A model generated the notes under the pieces. The model ran no database searches, was not told the origin of the DNA, and saw nothing but the letters and a program-made list of their open reading frames with translations. 13,052 nucleotides of DNA from Variovorax sp. (GTDB taxonomy: Bacteria; Pseudomonadota; Gammaproteobacteria; Burkholderiales; Burkholderiaceae_C), in NCBI GenBank assembly GCA_028292145.1, contig JAQGMX010000068.1, positions 1 to 13,052 of the forward strand, written 5' to 3'. This document shows positions 1 through 6,538 of this stretch, piece by piece. How positions within the stretch are numbered: position 1 is the stretch's first letter; the number at the start of each line of letters is the position of its first letter. The position numbers were made by a program, and so were the translations under genes.

Positions 1-290
1 GCGGACAGCAGACGCCGGATCTGTTCGTGACCGCGCGCGGGTCGGGCATGACGCGCGTGATGTTCTGGATCATCGTGAAGAAGCACGCGGCGACGGCCGG
101 CATTCTTTCGCCGCTGTCGCCGCACACCCTACGCCACGCGTTCGCGACGCATCTGCTCAACCATGGTGCCGACTTGCGCGCGGTGCAGTTGCTGCTCGGT
201 CATGCCGACATATCGACCACGACGATCTATACGCACGTGGCGCGCGAGCGGCTGAAGCAGATGCATGCGCATCATCATCCGCGCGGTTGA
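1..290 (+). CDS. xerD: Tyrosine recombinase XerD, C-terminal catalytic part (5' truncated by window)
   Basis: XerD acts with XerC at the chromosomal dif site to resolve chromosome dimers before division. The reading frame is open from the window edge (first full codon at base 3) and ends in TGA at 288-290, giving about 95 residues of the catalytic domain. The HTLRH motif places the catalytic Arg at 132-134 and its His at 135-137. LLGH places a second catalytic His at 201-203. The nucleophilic Tyr, in the context TIYTHV, is at 228-230. The helix after the Tyr (VARERLKQMHAHHHP) is typical of the XerC/XerD C-terminus that contacts the partner subunit. XerD is preferred over XerC from the LSPHTLRHAFATHLLNHGADLR pattern, but XerC or another short Xer-like recombinase is not excluded without the N-terminal domain. 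The stop lies 2 nt from the stop of the convergent gene at 293-778, leaving no room for an intergenic terminator. Confidence 0.88.
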   Translation, partial: GQQTPDLFVTARGSGMTRVMFWIIVKKHAATAGILSPLSPHTLRHAFATHLLNHGADLRAVQLLLGHADISTTTIYTHVARERLKQMHAHHHPRG

Positions 291-292
291 TG

Positions 293-778
293 TCACAGAC
301 GCATGTTGACGACTTTTGTGCCGAGAACCGAGGTGGCGAGAGCGTTCGCAGCCTGCAGTTCCGCACCGGTCAGCTGAACGAATGGTTTTCCGCCGTAGCT
401 GATGTTGGCTATCGACGAGACTTCCAGCGCGTTAGGCCGTGAACCCAGGCTGACGCTGAGTGCAGGCTCGCCGTGTTCGTTGTAGCTTGCCACGCCTTCT
501 TGCCCTTCATGAGTAAACCCCAAGACGCTATTGCGCTCATGCATGCGGGTGAAAAGTTGCTGGCACGTCGACTCCAGTCTGGCTCGTGCCGCCGGGTCAC
601 GGCCACGATGGCCAAGCGTCGAAGGGGACGCCAGGTTGCCAAACATCCGGTCTTTGCCGGATTCGATCTTCGGGCGCGTGAACGTTTGCTTGTTGACTGC
701 CGCATCAGAAGCTGGCGTCTCGCTTCTGGACGGGTTCTTGATTGAGGAGGCAGGGGAGAGGGATGCGATGTTGGACAT
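293..778 (-). CDS. Orphan protein of unknown family with effector-like Ser-rich N-terminus
   Basis: I do not recognise this 161-residue protein. The ATG at 778-776 is preferred. The frame stays open to a TTG at 850, but that extension crosses a near-palindrome and has no Shine-Dalgarno; the ATG has no clear one either. The first 25 residues hold eight Ser, an Ile at position 4 and no acidic residue until Glu20, and residues 1-50 look unstructured. This composition is known from type III secreted effectors of plant-associated bacteria. From about residue 60 the protein becomes mixed alpha/beta with alternating hydrophobics (ALSVSL, ALEVSSIANISYGG) and ends VVNMRL. There is no signal peptide, membrane segment or recognisable catalytic motif. 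GC over 301-780 is about 59% by hand count against about 65-68% in neighbours, and AGA and ATA codons occur, suggesting acquisition. Codon choice still looks coding. No type III secretion genes or hrp-type promoter box are visible. A secreted role is inference only. Confidence 0.6.
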   Translation of the reverse strand: MSNIASLSPASSIKNPSRSETPASDAAVNKQTFTRPKIESGKDRMFGNLASPSTLGHRGRDPAARARLESTCQQLFTRMHERNSVLGFTHEGQEGVASYNEHGEPALSVSLGSRPNALEVSSIANISYGGKPFVQLTGAELQAANALATSVLGTKVVNMRL

Positions 779-814
779 GTGAAAGAAGATTGACGCAGTT
801 GAAAACAGGCAGTC

Positions 815-838
815 GACACGTTCGGAAGCGTTCGTGTC
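815..838. repeat. 24-bp near-palindrome upstream of the orphan gene
   Basis: The outer arms GACACG (815-820) and CGTGTC (833-838) are perfect inverted copies. Inside them CG (823-824) faces CG (829-830) around a 4-nt centre, GAAG. On the plus strand the same element also contains CGTTCG twice, ten bases apart, which is one helical turn. It lies 36 nt upstream of the ATG of the minus-strand orphan gene, where an operator would sit. It could equally be an RNA hairpin in that gene's leader. The dyad itself is seen; the role is inferred. Confidence 0.45.
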
Positions 839-893
839 CGCCAGCGCCAATGATCTTTGCGGAGCCGTCTCGCCCAGTTAGGAGCTGTCCTAT

Positions 894-1700
894 TCAGTCC
901 GTCCGAACCAGATCCTGCAACTCTTCTTCCGTGAATCCTGCCCGCGCCCGCGCTTCCAGGTTGAACGGCGCCCGCAGGCGCGGTGCCTCGTGCCGGCGGT
1001 ACAGCACACGGTAGTGCGAGATCGGGTCCAGTCCCTGCCGTTCGCACAGCCATCGATACCAGTGATTGCCGATCGCGACGTGTCCGACCTCGTCGCGCAG
1101 GATGATGTCCAGGATCGCGCTCGCCGCCAGCGCATCTGGCGTGTTTACACGCGCCAGCTTGGCCTGGATCTGCGGCGTGGCGTCGAGCCCGCGGGCTTCC
1201 AGGGTGCGCGGGACCAGCGCCATGCGCGCGAGCACATCGTGGGCGGTCTTCTCGCACATCGTCCAGAGCCCGTCGTGGGCGACGAAATCGCCGTAGCTGA
1301 ATCCCGTCGTCTGCAGATGCGCGTGCAGCAGGGCGAAATGCTGCGCCTCCTCGTCGGCGACCCGCAACCAGTCGCGGTAGTAGGCCTCGGGCATGCCGTC
1401 GAACCGCCAGACGGCGTCGAGCGCCAGATTGATGGCATTGAACTCGATGTGGCAGATCGCGTGGATCAGCCCCGCGCGCCCCTCCGGCATGAACGGCGAG
1501 CGCCGGCCGATCGCCATGGCGTCGATGCGGAGCGGCCGTTCGGGCCGTCCGGGAACGCCGGGTGGATCCTCGGTCGTGGCCAGCGTGACGGACGGCATCG
1601 GCTCGCAAAGGCTGCGGGCGGCGAGTTCGCGGGTGGCTGCCACCTTGTCTTCGGGGAGGGTCAGGCGGAGCGCTTCGAGCGCGCAGAGGCGGGGATGCAT
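894..1700 (-). CDS. Ferritin-like DUF455 family protein
   Basis: This 268-residue protein belongs to the ferritin-like DUF455 family, whose members carry a four-helix diiron-type fold and remain functionally obscure. Candidate metal ligands lie at the expected intervals: His84/Glu86 in ICHIEFNAI, Glu117-Glu118 with His121 in ADEEAQHF, and Glu204 with His207 in RDEVGHVAIG. These are two ExxH-type motifs plus an additional Glu helix. The ATG at 1700-1698 gives the family's usual length of about 270 residues. The frame stays open far upstream, but only because it shadows the divergent carbonic anhydrase gene. No usable Shine-Dalgarno precedes the ATG, since the purine run GTAGGG touches the start codon. 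A TAGAAT hexamer 7 nt upstream suggests a leaderless or near-leaderless transcript. It is divergent from the carbonic anhydrase gene, with 36 bp between start codons. Family call secure; physiological substrate unknown. Confidence 0.85.
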   Translation of the reverse strand: MHPRLCALEALRLTLPEDKVAATRELAARSLCEPMPSVTLATTEDPPGVPGRPERPLRIDAMAIGRRSPFMPEGRAGLIHAICHIEFNAINLALDAVWRFDGMPEAYYRDWLRVADEEAQHFALLHAHLQTTGFSYGDFVAHDGLWTMCEKTAHDVLARMALVPRTLEARGLDATPQIQAKLARVNTPDALAASAILDIILRDEVGHVAIGNHWYRWLCERQGLDPISHYRVLYRRHEAPRLRAPFNLEARARAGFTEEELQDLVRTD

Positions 1701-1702
1701 CC

Positions 1703-1714
1703 CTACAATTCTAG
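1703..1714. promoter_or_regulatory. Overlapping divergent -10 elements between DUF455 and carbonic anhydrase genes
   Basis: The near-palindrome CTACAATTCTAG contains TACAAT on the plus strand (1704-1709) and TAGAAT on the minus strand (1713-1708), each five of six matches to the sigma-70 -10 consensus. Plus-strand transcription would begin near 1716, leaving a leader of about 20 nt with a Shine-Dalgarno. Minus-strand transcription would begin near 1701, essentially at the DUF455 start codon. No convincing -35 was found on either side. The two promoters share bases, so they should compete. Confidence 0.5.
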
Positions 1715-1736
1715 TTTTGACCTTCGGAGACAAACG

Positions 1737-2264
1737 ATGGCACTGTATGAACTCGACGGCCAGGCGCCGCAACTCGGTGAAAACGCATGGGTCGCGGACA
1801 GCGCGCAGGTGATCGGCAAGGTGGTGCTTGGCGAGAACGCCAGCGTGTGGTTCGGCGCCGTGCTGCGCGGCGACAACGAAACGCTCACCATCGGCCGCAA
1901 CAGCAACGTGCAGGACATGTCGGTGCTTCATTCGGACAACGGCAGCCCGCTGACGATCGGCGAGAACGTGACCATCGGCCATCAGGTGATGCTGCACGGC
2001 TGCAGCATTGGCGACAACACGCTGATCGGAATCCAGTCGGTGATCTTGAATAACGCGAAGATCGGCCGCAACTCGATAGTCGGGGCCGGCAGCGTCGTCA
2101 CCGAGGGCAAGGAGTTTCCCGACAACTCGCTCATCATTGGCGCACCGGCCAAGGTCGTGCGCACGCTCGACGACGCGGCGGCAGCCAAGCTGCTTCAGAG
2201 CGCCGAAAGCTACGTCGCCAACAGTCGCCGGTTCGCCAAGGGCCTGCGCAAGATCGCCGACTGA
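1737..2264 (+). CDS. Gamma-class carbonic anhydrase-like hexapeptide-repeat protein (YrdA type)
   Basis: This 175-residue protein is a left-handed beta-helix of hexapeptide repeats (patterns such as VIGKVVLGENASVW and LTIGENVTIGHQVML) followed by a C-terminal helix. The three His ligands of the gamma carbonic anhydrase family are present: His65 in MSVLHSD, and His82 and His87 in IGHQVMLHG. Arg44/Asp46 (VLRGDN) and Gln59/Asp60 (NVQD), conserved around the trimer interface, are also visible. Family members bind zinc or iron. Carbonic anhydrase activity is proven only for some, so CO2/bicarbonate interconversion is plausible rather than certain. The ATG at 1737 has GGAGA (1726-1730) six bases upstream. 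The gene is 29 bp ahead of hslO on the same strand, probably co-transcribed from the TACAAT promoter. Other names used for close relatives are yrdA, paaY and caiE. The lack of a CoA-pathway context favours the general YrdA group. Confidence 0.92.
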   Translation: MALYELDGQAPQLGENAWVADSAQVIGKVVLGENASVWFGAVLRGDNETLTIGRNSNVQDMSVLHSDNGSPLTIGENVTIGHQVMLHGCSIGDNTLIGIQSVILNNAKIGRNSIVGAGSVVTEGKEFPDNSLIIGAPAKVVRTLDDAAAAKLLQSAESYVANSRRFAKGLRKIAD

Positions 2265-2282
2265 TCTCCAACTCATCCCAAC

Positions 2283-2287
2283 AAGGA
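2283..2287 (+). promoter_or_regulatory. Ribosome binding site fixing the TTG start of hslO
   Basis: AAGGA ends six bases before TTG at 2294. The next in-frame ATG is residue 12 and would remove the conserved SELHKFLFDG beginning, so the TTG is taken as the start. Confidence 0.7.
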
Positions 2288-2293
2288 AAACCA

Positions 2294-3292
2294 TTGAGCG
2301 AGCTGCATAAATTCCTGTTCGACGGCATGCCGGTCCGCGGCATGATCGTCCGCCTGACCGACGGCTGGCAGGAGATATTGGCGCGCCGCGCGTCGAACAC
2401 TTCGACCGGCGCCTATGCGCAGCCGGTCGCAGAACTGCTCGGCGAGATGACCGCAGCGGCCACGCTCATGCAGGCCAACATCAAGTTCAACGGCTCGTTG
2501 ATCCTCCAGGTTTTCGGCGATGGACCGGTCAAGGTGATGGTGGCAGAGGTCAAGCACGACCTGGCCCTGCGCGCGACCGCCACGGTGGTGGGCCAGCTGC
2601 CGGCCGGTGCACGCCTGCCGGACATGGTCAATGTGAACAACAAGGGCCGCTGCGCGATCACGCTCGAGCCGAAGGGCCGCGTGCCGGGCCAGCAGCCGTA
2701 CCAGGGCGTGGTGCCGCTCTTCGGCGACCAGGGCGAGAAGCTCGACAAGCTCAGCGACGTGCTGCAGCACTACATGCTCCAGAGCGAGCAGCTCGACACC
2801 ACTCTCGTGCTCGCGGCCGATGACAAGGTGGCCGCCGGTCTGCTGATCCAGCGTCTTCCGGTGAAGGGCGAGGGCAATCTCGAAGGTACGTCGGAGCGCG
2901 ACCGCAATCCGGAGAACGAAGACGAGATCGGCCTGAACGAAGACTACAACCGCATCTCGATCCTTGCGTCGAGCCTCACGCGCGACGAGCTGCTGACGCT
3001 CGACGTCGACACGATCCTCCGCCGCCTGTTCTGGGAGGAGAAGCTATTGCGCTTCGAACCGCAGACGGAGCTCGAAGGACCTCATTTCGCATGCAACTGC
3101 AGCCGCGAACGCGTGGCCGGAATGATCCGCGGACTGGGCGTCGAGGAAGCCGAAGACATTCTGGCCGAGCGCGGCGACATTGAGGTCGGCTGTGACTTCT
3201 GCGGCCGGCAGTACCGCTTCGACGCGGTGGATGCGGCGCAGATCTTCAAGCCGCCGGGCGACCAGATTCCACCGACCTCCACTGTCCAGTAA
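2294..3292 (+). CDS. hslO: Hsp33 redox-regulated chaperone (HslO)
   Basis: Hsp33 is a cytoplasmic holdase. It is silent when reduced and zinc-bound, and is activated by disulfide formation plus unfolding under oxidative stress. The 332-residue protein has the N-terminal chaperone domain, with HKFLFDGMPVRGMIVRL near the start and the linker around residues 180-235. The C-terminal redox switch has Cys267 and Cys269 (CNC), then Cys300 and Cys303 (CDFC), matching the family pattern CxC-X27-32-CxxC with 30 intervening residues. All four zinc ligands are present, so the switch should work. Length is somewhat above E. coli Hsp33 (about 290), mostly from a charged insert around residues 195-217 (EGTSERDRNPENEDEIGLNE). 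Translation starts at a TTG with AAGGA six bases upstream, which may keep expression modest. It follows the carbonic anhydrase gene by 29 bp and is closed by a hairpin at 3301-3320. Confidence 0.95.
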   Translation: MSELHKFLFDGMPVRGMIVRLTDGWQEILARRASNTSTGAYAQPVAELLGEMTAAATLMQANIKFNGSLILQVFGDGPVKVMVAEVKHDLALRATATVVGQLPAGARLPDMVNVNNKGRCAITLEPKGRVPGQQPYQGVVPLFGDQGEKLDKLSDVLQHYMLQSEQLDTTLVLAADDKVAAGLLIQRLPVKGEGNLEGTSERDRNPENEDEIGLNEDYNRISILASSLTRDELLTLDVDTILRRLFWEEKLLRFEPQTELEGPHFACNCSRERVAGMIRGLGVEEAEDILAERGDIEVGCDFCGRQYRFDAVDAAQIFKPPGDQIPPTSTVQ

Positions 3293-3300
3293 TCGCCAAT

Positions 3301-3320
3301 GAGGCGCCTTGCGGCGTCTC
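3301..3320. terminator. Hairpin between convergent hslO and nadR-like genes
   Basis: GAGGCGCC (3301-3308) pairs with GGCGTCTC (3313-3320) through eight base pairs, one of them G-U, across a TTGC loop. On the plus strand it is followed by a short interrupted T run (TCTTCTT), fitting a modest intrinsic terminator for hslO. On the minus strand it starts inside the stop codon of the NadR-type gene and no T run follows, so termination there would be weak. Confidence 0.55.
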
Positions 3321-3975
3321 AGGTCTTCTTGGCGAGCAGGTCGGTGAACAGGCTGTGCTCGCAAACCGGATCGGAGCATTTGTCGCACGACCAGCGCCAG
3401 CCGCCCGATGTGCGGCTTTCCCGGCCCTCCGACTGCGATGCAAGATTCAGTGCATTCCAGGCGCTCGCCAGCCTTTCGCTGCCGCGGCCGTGCACGACAG
3501 CGTACGAAACCGATGCGCGTCCCAGGGCGGCACGCACCATCGCATCCACGGGCTCGCGCACATGCGGGCCGTCGCGCTGCATGCCGTCGGCCACCCACGG
3601 CAGGTCGAGCGCGGTGAGCAGCGTGAACGCATAGCCGCGTTGGGCGGCGATCGCGGCGGCGTACAGCGCGTCGTCGTCGAACAGCATGTCGCTGTAGACG
3701 GCGGTCATCACGGCGGTCGTGTCGGCAACGACCACGCCACGCGTTGCGGCTTCGGCGATGCGGCGCGTCTGTTCGTCGGCGATGGCGGATTGCTCGGAAG
3801 GCTGCGGCGTGCGGCCCTCGCGTTCGCACCATTCGCGAAGATATTCGGCGACCAGCGTCGTCGCGATGCCGCGCTGATTCAGCCGGGCGGCGAGGGCGGC
3901 GGCAAGCTCGGTCTTGCCGGTGCTTTCGGCACCGAGTACTGCGATCACGCAGCCGCGAACGAGAACTGGCGTCAT
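3319..3975 (-). CDS. NadR-type P-loop ATPase, probable nicotinamide riboside kinase
   Basis: The 218-residue protein matches the kinase domain of NadR (AAA_28 family), which phosphorylates nicotinamide riboside to NMN. The Walker A motif is GAESTGKT (15-22). AEYLREWCEREGRTP, the acidic DTTAVMTAVYSDMLF stretch, and DLPWVADGMQRDGPHVRE match the NadR kinase core. Neither the HTH repressor domain nor the NMN adenylyltransferase domain of E. coli NadR is present, so it is a stand-alone kinase. An unusual tail carries Cys197, Cys200, Cys205 and His207 (CDKC-X4-CEH), which looks like a metal-binding knuckle. It starts 4 nt after the pnuC stop, so coupled translation with the riboside transporter is likely, and this pairing is the main support for the substrate. 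The ATG at 3975 is the first plausible start and places the P-loop normally. A different small-molecule kinase role is possible. Confidence 0.8.
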   Translation of the reverse strand: MTPVLVRGCVIAVLGAESTGKTELAAALAARLNQRGIATTLVAEYLREWCEREGRTPQPSEQSAIADEQTRRIAEAATRGVVVADTTAVMTAVYSDMLFDDDALYAAAIAAQRGYAFTLLTALDLPWVADGMQRDGPHVREPVDAMVRAALGRASVSYAVVHGRGSERLASAWNALNLASQSEGRESRTSGGWRWSCDKCSDPVCEHSLFTDLLAKKT

Positions 3976-3979
3976 GGCA

Positions 3980-4603
3980 TCAAATCGTTGAAAGCAGGAG
4001 CCGCCGACGCCATGCCAGGTAGCCGGCGACGCTCAGGGCGGTGAACACCGCATACAGCGCGACCGTCAGCCACAGCCCCTTGTGGACGAACAGCCCGACG
4101 CTGACGACGTTGACGGCGATCCAGACCAGCCAGTTCTCGATGAACTTGCGGCCCAGAAGAAATTGACCGACCAGGCTGAGCCCGGTCGCGAATCCGTCCC
4201 ACCACGGCACGTCGGTGTCGGTGAAACGGCGGAGAAAGAGGGCGACGAGCGGCCAGGCGATGGCGCAGGCGAGCAATGTCGCTGCAATGCCTCGGGGAGA
4301 AAGTCGCGTGATCCGCAGCGCGCCGTCGTCACTGTCATTGCGACGACCGCGCAGCCACTGAAACCAGCCCCAGAACGCGACCACCGCGAAGAAGATCTGC
4401 AGCGACGCATCGCCGTAGATCTTTGCCTTCGCAAAAACGAAAAAATACAGCAGCGAACTCGCGATGCCGAGCGGCCAGCCCCAGTGGATTTCGCGCATGT
4501 TGCAGCCGACCATGACCAGCGCCATGACTGCGGCAATGAGTTCCAGCCAGGTGGCTGGTGCGCCCCACAGAAAGAAAGCGGGGGCGGAAAGGAAATCCGG
4601 CAT
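3980..4603 (-). CDS. pnuC: Nicotinamide riboside transporter PnuC
   Basis: PnuC is an inner-membrane facilitator for uptake of nicotinamide riboside, which is trapped by phosphorylation in the cytoplasm. The 207-residue protein is strongly hydrophobic with about seven membrane segments. Family hallmarks are visible: WLELIAAVMALVMVGCNMREIHWGWPLGIASSLLYFFVF, then KIYGDASLQIFF followed by GWFQWLRG. In the second half come QFLLGRKFIENWLVWIAVNVVSVGLF and LYAVFTALSVAGYLAW. A short basic tail (RRRLLL) follows the last helix. Related vitamin transporters (PnuT, PnuX) differ in substrate, but the kinase encoded 4 nt downstream supports nicotinamide riboside. No riboswitch is apparent upstream; the gene sits only 21 nt after ftsB and so probably relies on operon transcription. 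The ATG at 4603 has no good Shine-Dalgarno. Confidence 0.92.
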   Translation of the reverse strand: MPDFLSAPAFFLWGAPATWLELIAAVMALVMVGCNMREIHWGWPLGIASSLLYFFVFAKAKIYGDASLQIFFAVVAFWGWFQWLRGRRNDSDDGALRITRLSPRGIAATLLACAIAWPLVALFLRRFTDTDVPWWDGFATGLSLVGQFLLGRKFIENWLVWIAVNVVSVGLFVHKGLWLTVALYAVFTALSVAGYLAWRRRLLLSTI

Positions 4604-4624
4604 CGGCGGCTGATGAGCAGGTGA

Positions 4625-4900
4625 TCAGCGGGTGATCTGTACGAACACTTCGTCCGGCTTGACCATGCCGAGTTCCTGCCGCGCGCGCTCTTCGACCATC
4701 TCGAGGCCTTCCTTGAGGTCGTTGACCTCAGAAGCGAGGCGTTCGTTGGCGAGCGCTGCGCGGGCGTTGGAGTCCTTTTGTTGCGCGAGCTTCTGCTCAA
4801 GCTTCGAAACATCGCGCACGCTGCCGCGCCCGGTCCAGAGCTGCAGCTGAAGAATCAGCAGCAGCACGACCAGGACGACAGGAACGATGCGCAGGCGCAC
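4625..4900 (-). CDS. ftsB: Cell division protein FtsB
   Basis: FtsB is a bitopic inner-membrane divisome protein that forms the FtsQ-FtsB-FtsL subcomplex controlling septal peptidoglycan synthesis. The 91-residue protein has a very short cytoplasmic start (MRLR), one membrane helix at about residues 5-21, a heptad-rich coiled coil at about 30-75, and the conserved end ARQELGMVKPDEVFVQI that binds FtsQ. The start is a GTG at 4900-4898 with GGAG (4913-4910) nine bases upstream. No in-frame ATG occurs before the coiled coil. It follows eno by 19 nt, an arrangement common in beta- and gammaproteobacteria. Confidence 0.93.
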   Translation of the reverse strand: MRLRIVPVVLVVLLLILQLQLWTGRGSVRDVSKLEQKLAQQKDSNARAALANERLASEVNDLKEGLEMVEERARQELGMVKPDEVFVQITR

Positions 4901-4919
4901 GGGCCTCGACTCCGCCGGA

Positions 4920-6203
4920 TCAGCGCAGGTTGTAGAACGCAGCGCGGCCAGGGTAGCTGGCGATGTCGCCGAGGTCTTCTTCGATGCGCAACAGCTGGTT
5001 GTACTTCGCGACGCGGTCCGAGCGCGACAGCGAGCCGGTCTTGATCTGGCCGGCGTTGGTGCCCACGGCGATGTCGGCGATCGTCGAGTCTTCGGTTTCG
5101 CCCGAGCGGTGCGAGATCACGGCGGTGTAGCCAGCGCGCTTGGCCATCTCAATGGCGGCGAAGGTTTCGGTCAGCGTGCCGATCTGGTTGATCTTGATCA
5201 GGATCGAGTTGGCGATGCCCTTGTCGATGCCTTCTTGCAGGATCTTGGTGTTGGTGACGAACAGGTCGTCGCCCACCAGCTGAACGCGCTTGCCGAGGCG
5301 TTCGGTCAGGTGCTTCCAGCCGTCCCAGTCGCCTTCGTGCATGCCGTCTTCGATGCTGATGATCGGGTACTTGTCGACCCAGGTCGCCAGCATGTCGGTC
5401 CAGCTTTCGGCCGACAGCGTGAGGTTTTCGCCCGACAGGACGTACTTGCCGTCCTTGTAGAACTCGCTCGCAGCGCAGTCCAGGCCCAGGGCGATCTGTT
5501 CGCCGGCCACGTAGCCCGCCTTGTCGATGGCTTCGAGGATCAGCTGGATCGCTTCCTCGTGGCTGGCGACGCTGGGTGCGAAGCCGCCTTCGTCGCCGAC
5601 CGCCGTGCTGATGCCGCGGTCACCGAGGATCTTCTTCAGGGCGTGGAAGGTTTCCGCACCGTAGCGCACCGCTTCGCGGAAGCTCTTGGCGCCCACGGGA
5701 ATGATCATGAATTCCTGCAGGTCGAGGCTGTTGTTCGCGTGTGCACCGCCATTGATGACGTTCATCATCGGGACCGGCAACTGCATGCCGCCCATGCCGC
5801 CGAAGTAACGGTACAGCGGCAGACCCGATTCCTCGGCTGCAGCGCGGGCCACGGCCATCGACACCGCCAACGTGGCGTTGGCGCCCAGGCGCGCCTTGTT
5901 GTCGGTGCCGTCCAGGTCGTTCAGCGTGCGGTCCAGGAAGGCCTGTTCGCTGGCGTCGAGGCCGAGCACCGACTCCGAGATTTCGGTATTGATGTTGTCG
6001 ACGGCCTTCAGCACGCCCTTGCCGAGGTAGCGCGCCATGTCGCCGTCGCGCAGTTCGATCGCTTCGCGCGATCCTGTCGATGCGCCCGAGGGCACGGCCG
6101 CGCGGCCCATGGTGCCCGATTCGAGCAGCACGTCGCATTCGACGGTGGGGTTGCCGCGGCTGTCGAGGATTTCTCGGCCGACGATGTCAACGATTGCACT
6201 CAT
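4920..6203 (-). CDS. eno: Enolase
   Basis: Enolase converts 2-phosphoglycerate to phosphoenolpyruvate in glycolysis, and also participates in the RNA degradosome in some bacteria. The 427-residue protein is full length. It has DSRGNPTVE near the start, GAHANN with His155 in a substrate loop, and the catalytic acid/base pair Glu205 (GDEGGFAPS) and Lys337 (IKINQIG). Magnesium ligands are Asp242 (LDCAASEF), Glu285 (SIEDGMHE) and Asp312 (GDDLFVTN). The phosphate-binding HRSGE follows at 365-369. The ATG at 6203 has GGAGA nine bases upstream. A 51-nt gap to DUF1330, with an AT-rich TTTTTAAAAA stretch, is the widest break in this gene run, so an extra promoter for eno is possible, but no clear -35/-10 pair was seen. 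KdsA, two genes upstream, consumes the PEP that enolase makes. Confidence 0.98.
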   Translation of the reverse strand: MSAIVDIVGREILDSRGNPTVECDVLLESGTMGRAAVPSGASTGSREAIELRDGDMARYLGKGVLKAVDNINTEISESVLGLDASEQAFLDRTLNDLDGTDNKARLGANATLAVSMAVARAAAEESGLPLYRYFGGMGGMQLPVPMMNVINGGAHANNSLDLQEFMIIPVGAKSFREAVRYGAETFHALKKILGDRGISTAVGDEGGFAPSVASHEEAIQLILEAIDKAGYVAGEQIALGLDCAASEFYKDGKYVLSGENLTLSAESWTDMLATWVDKYPIISIEDGMHEGDWDGWKHLTERLGKRVQLVGDDLFVTNTKILQEGIDKGIANSILIKINQIGTLTETFAAIEMAKRAGYTAVISHRSGETEDSTIADIAVGTNAGQIKTGSLSRSDRVAKYNQLLRIEEDLGDIASYPGRAAFYNLR

Positions 6204-6254
6204 TGTTCAAGTTCTCCAGCTTTTTAAAAATTCAGAATTCGGTGGGTGGCGAAT

Positions 6255-6538
6255 TTACAGGCCTTCGACCACGATCATGCGCATGACCGCAGCGCCCTGG
6301 CGGGATGCACGCGCCTTGCCATACTCCGGCGAGTCGTTGAAGGCCTTGGCCGCTTCAACGGAGGCGAACTTCAGCACAACGATCCGTTGCGGCTCCCAGT
6401 CGCCTTCGAGCACTTCGATCTTGCCGCCGCGCACGCACACTTCGGCGCCGTGCGCCTGCATGGCTGCGCTCGACCACTTCTTGTAGTCCTCATACTGCGT
6501 CGGGTTCGTGACTTCGACGTTGGCGATGATGTAGGCGC

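Noticed and set aside
821..834. Two TTCG motifs resembling a Ralstonia/Xanthomonas hrpII or PIP box
   Set aside because: The spacing is six bases rather than about 15-16, and they lie on the strand opposite to the orphan gene.
779..850. N-terminal extension of the orphan gene to a TTG at 850
   Set aside because: It lacks a Shine-Dalgarno, runs through the near-palindrome, and adds 24 residues with no recognisable feature; the ATG at 778 fits better.
879..892. Small inverted repeat TAGGA-GCTG-TCCTA next to the DUF455 stop, considered as an insertion-sequence end or terminator
   Set aside because: The stem is only five base pairs, has no T run, no matching second end, no target duplication and no transposase nearby.
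1701..2294. Upstream extension of the DUF455 open frame
   Set aside because: This stretch is antisense to the carbonic anhydrase gene. The 268-residue form starting at 1700 already has the family's length.
4887..6227. Long plus-strand open frame antisense to eno
   Set aside because: It is a shadow produced by high third-position GC; the translation is Arg/Val/Ala/His-rich with no family features, whereas eno is unambiguous.
6204..6254. Internal promoter for eno in the AT-rich 51-nt gap
   Set aside because: The TTTTTAAAAA stretch could serve as a -10 region, but no hexamer pair with acceptable spacing could be fixed.
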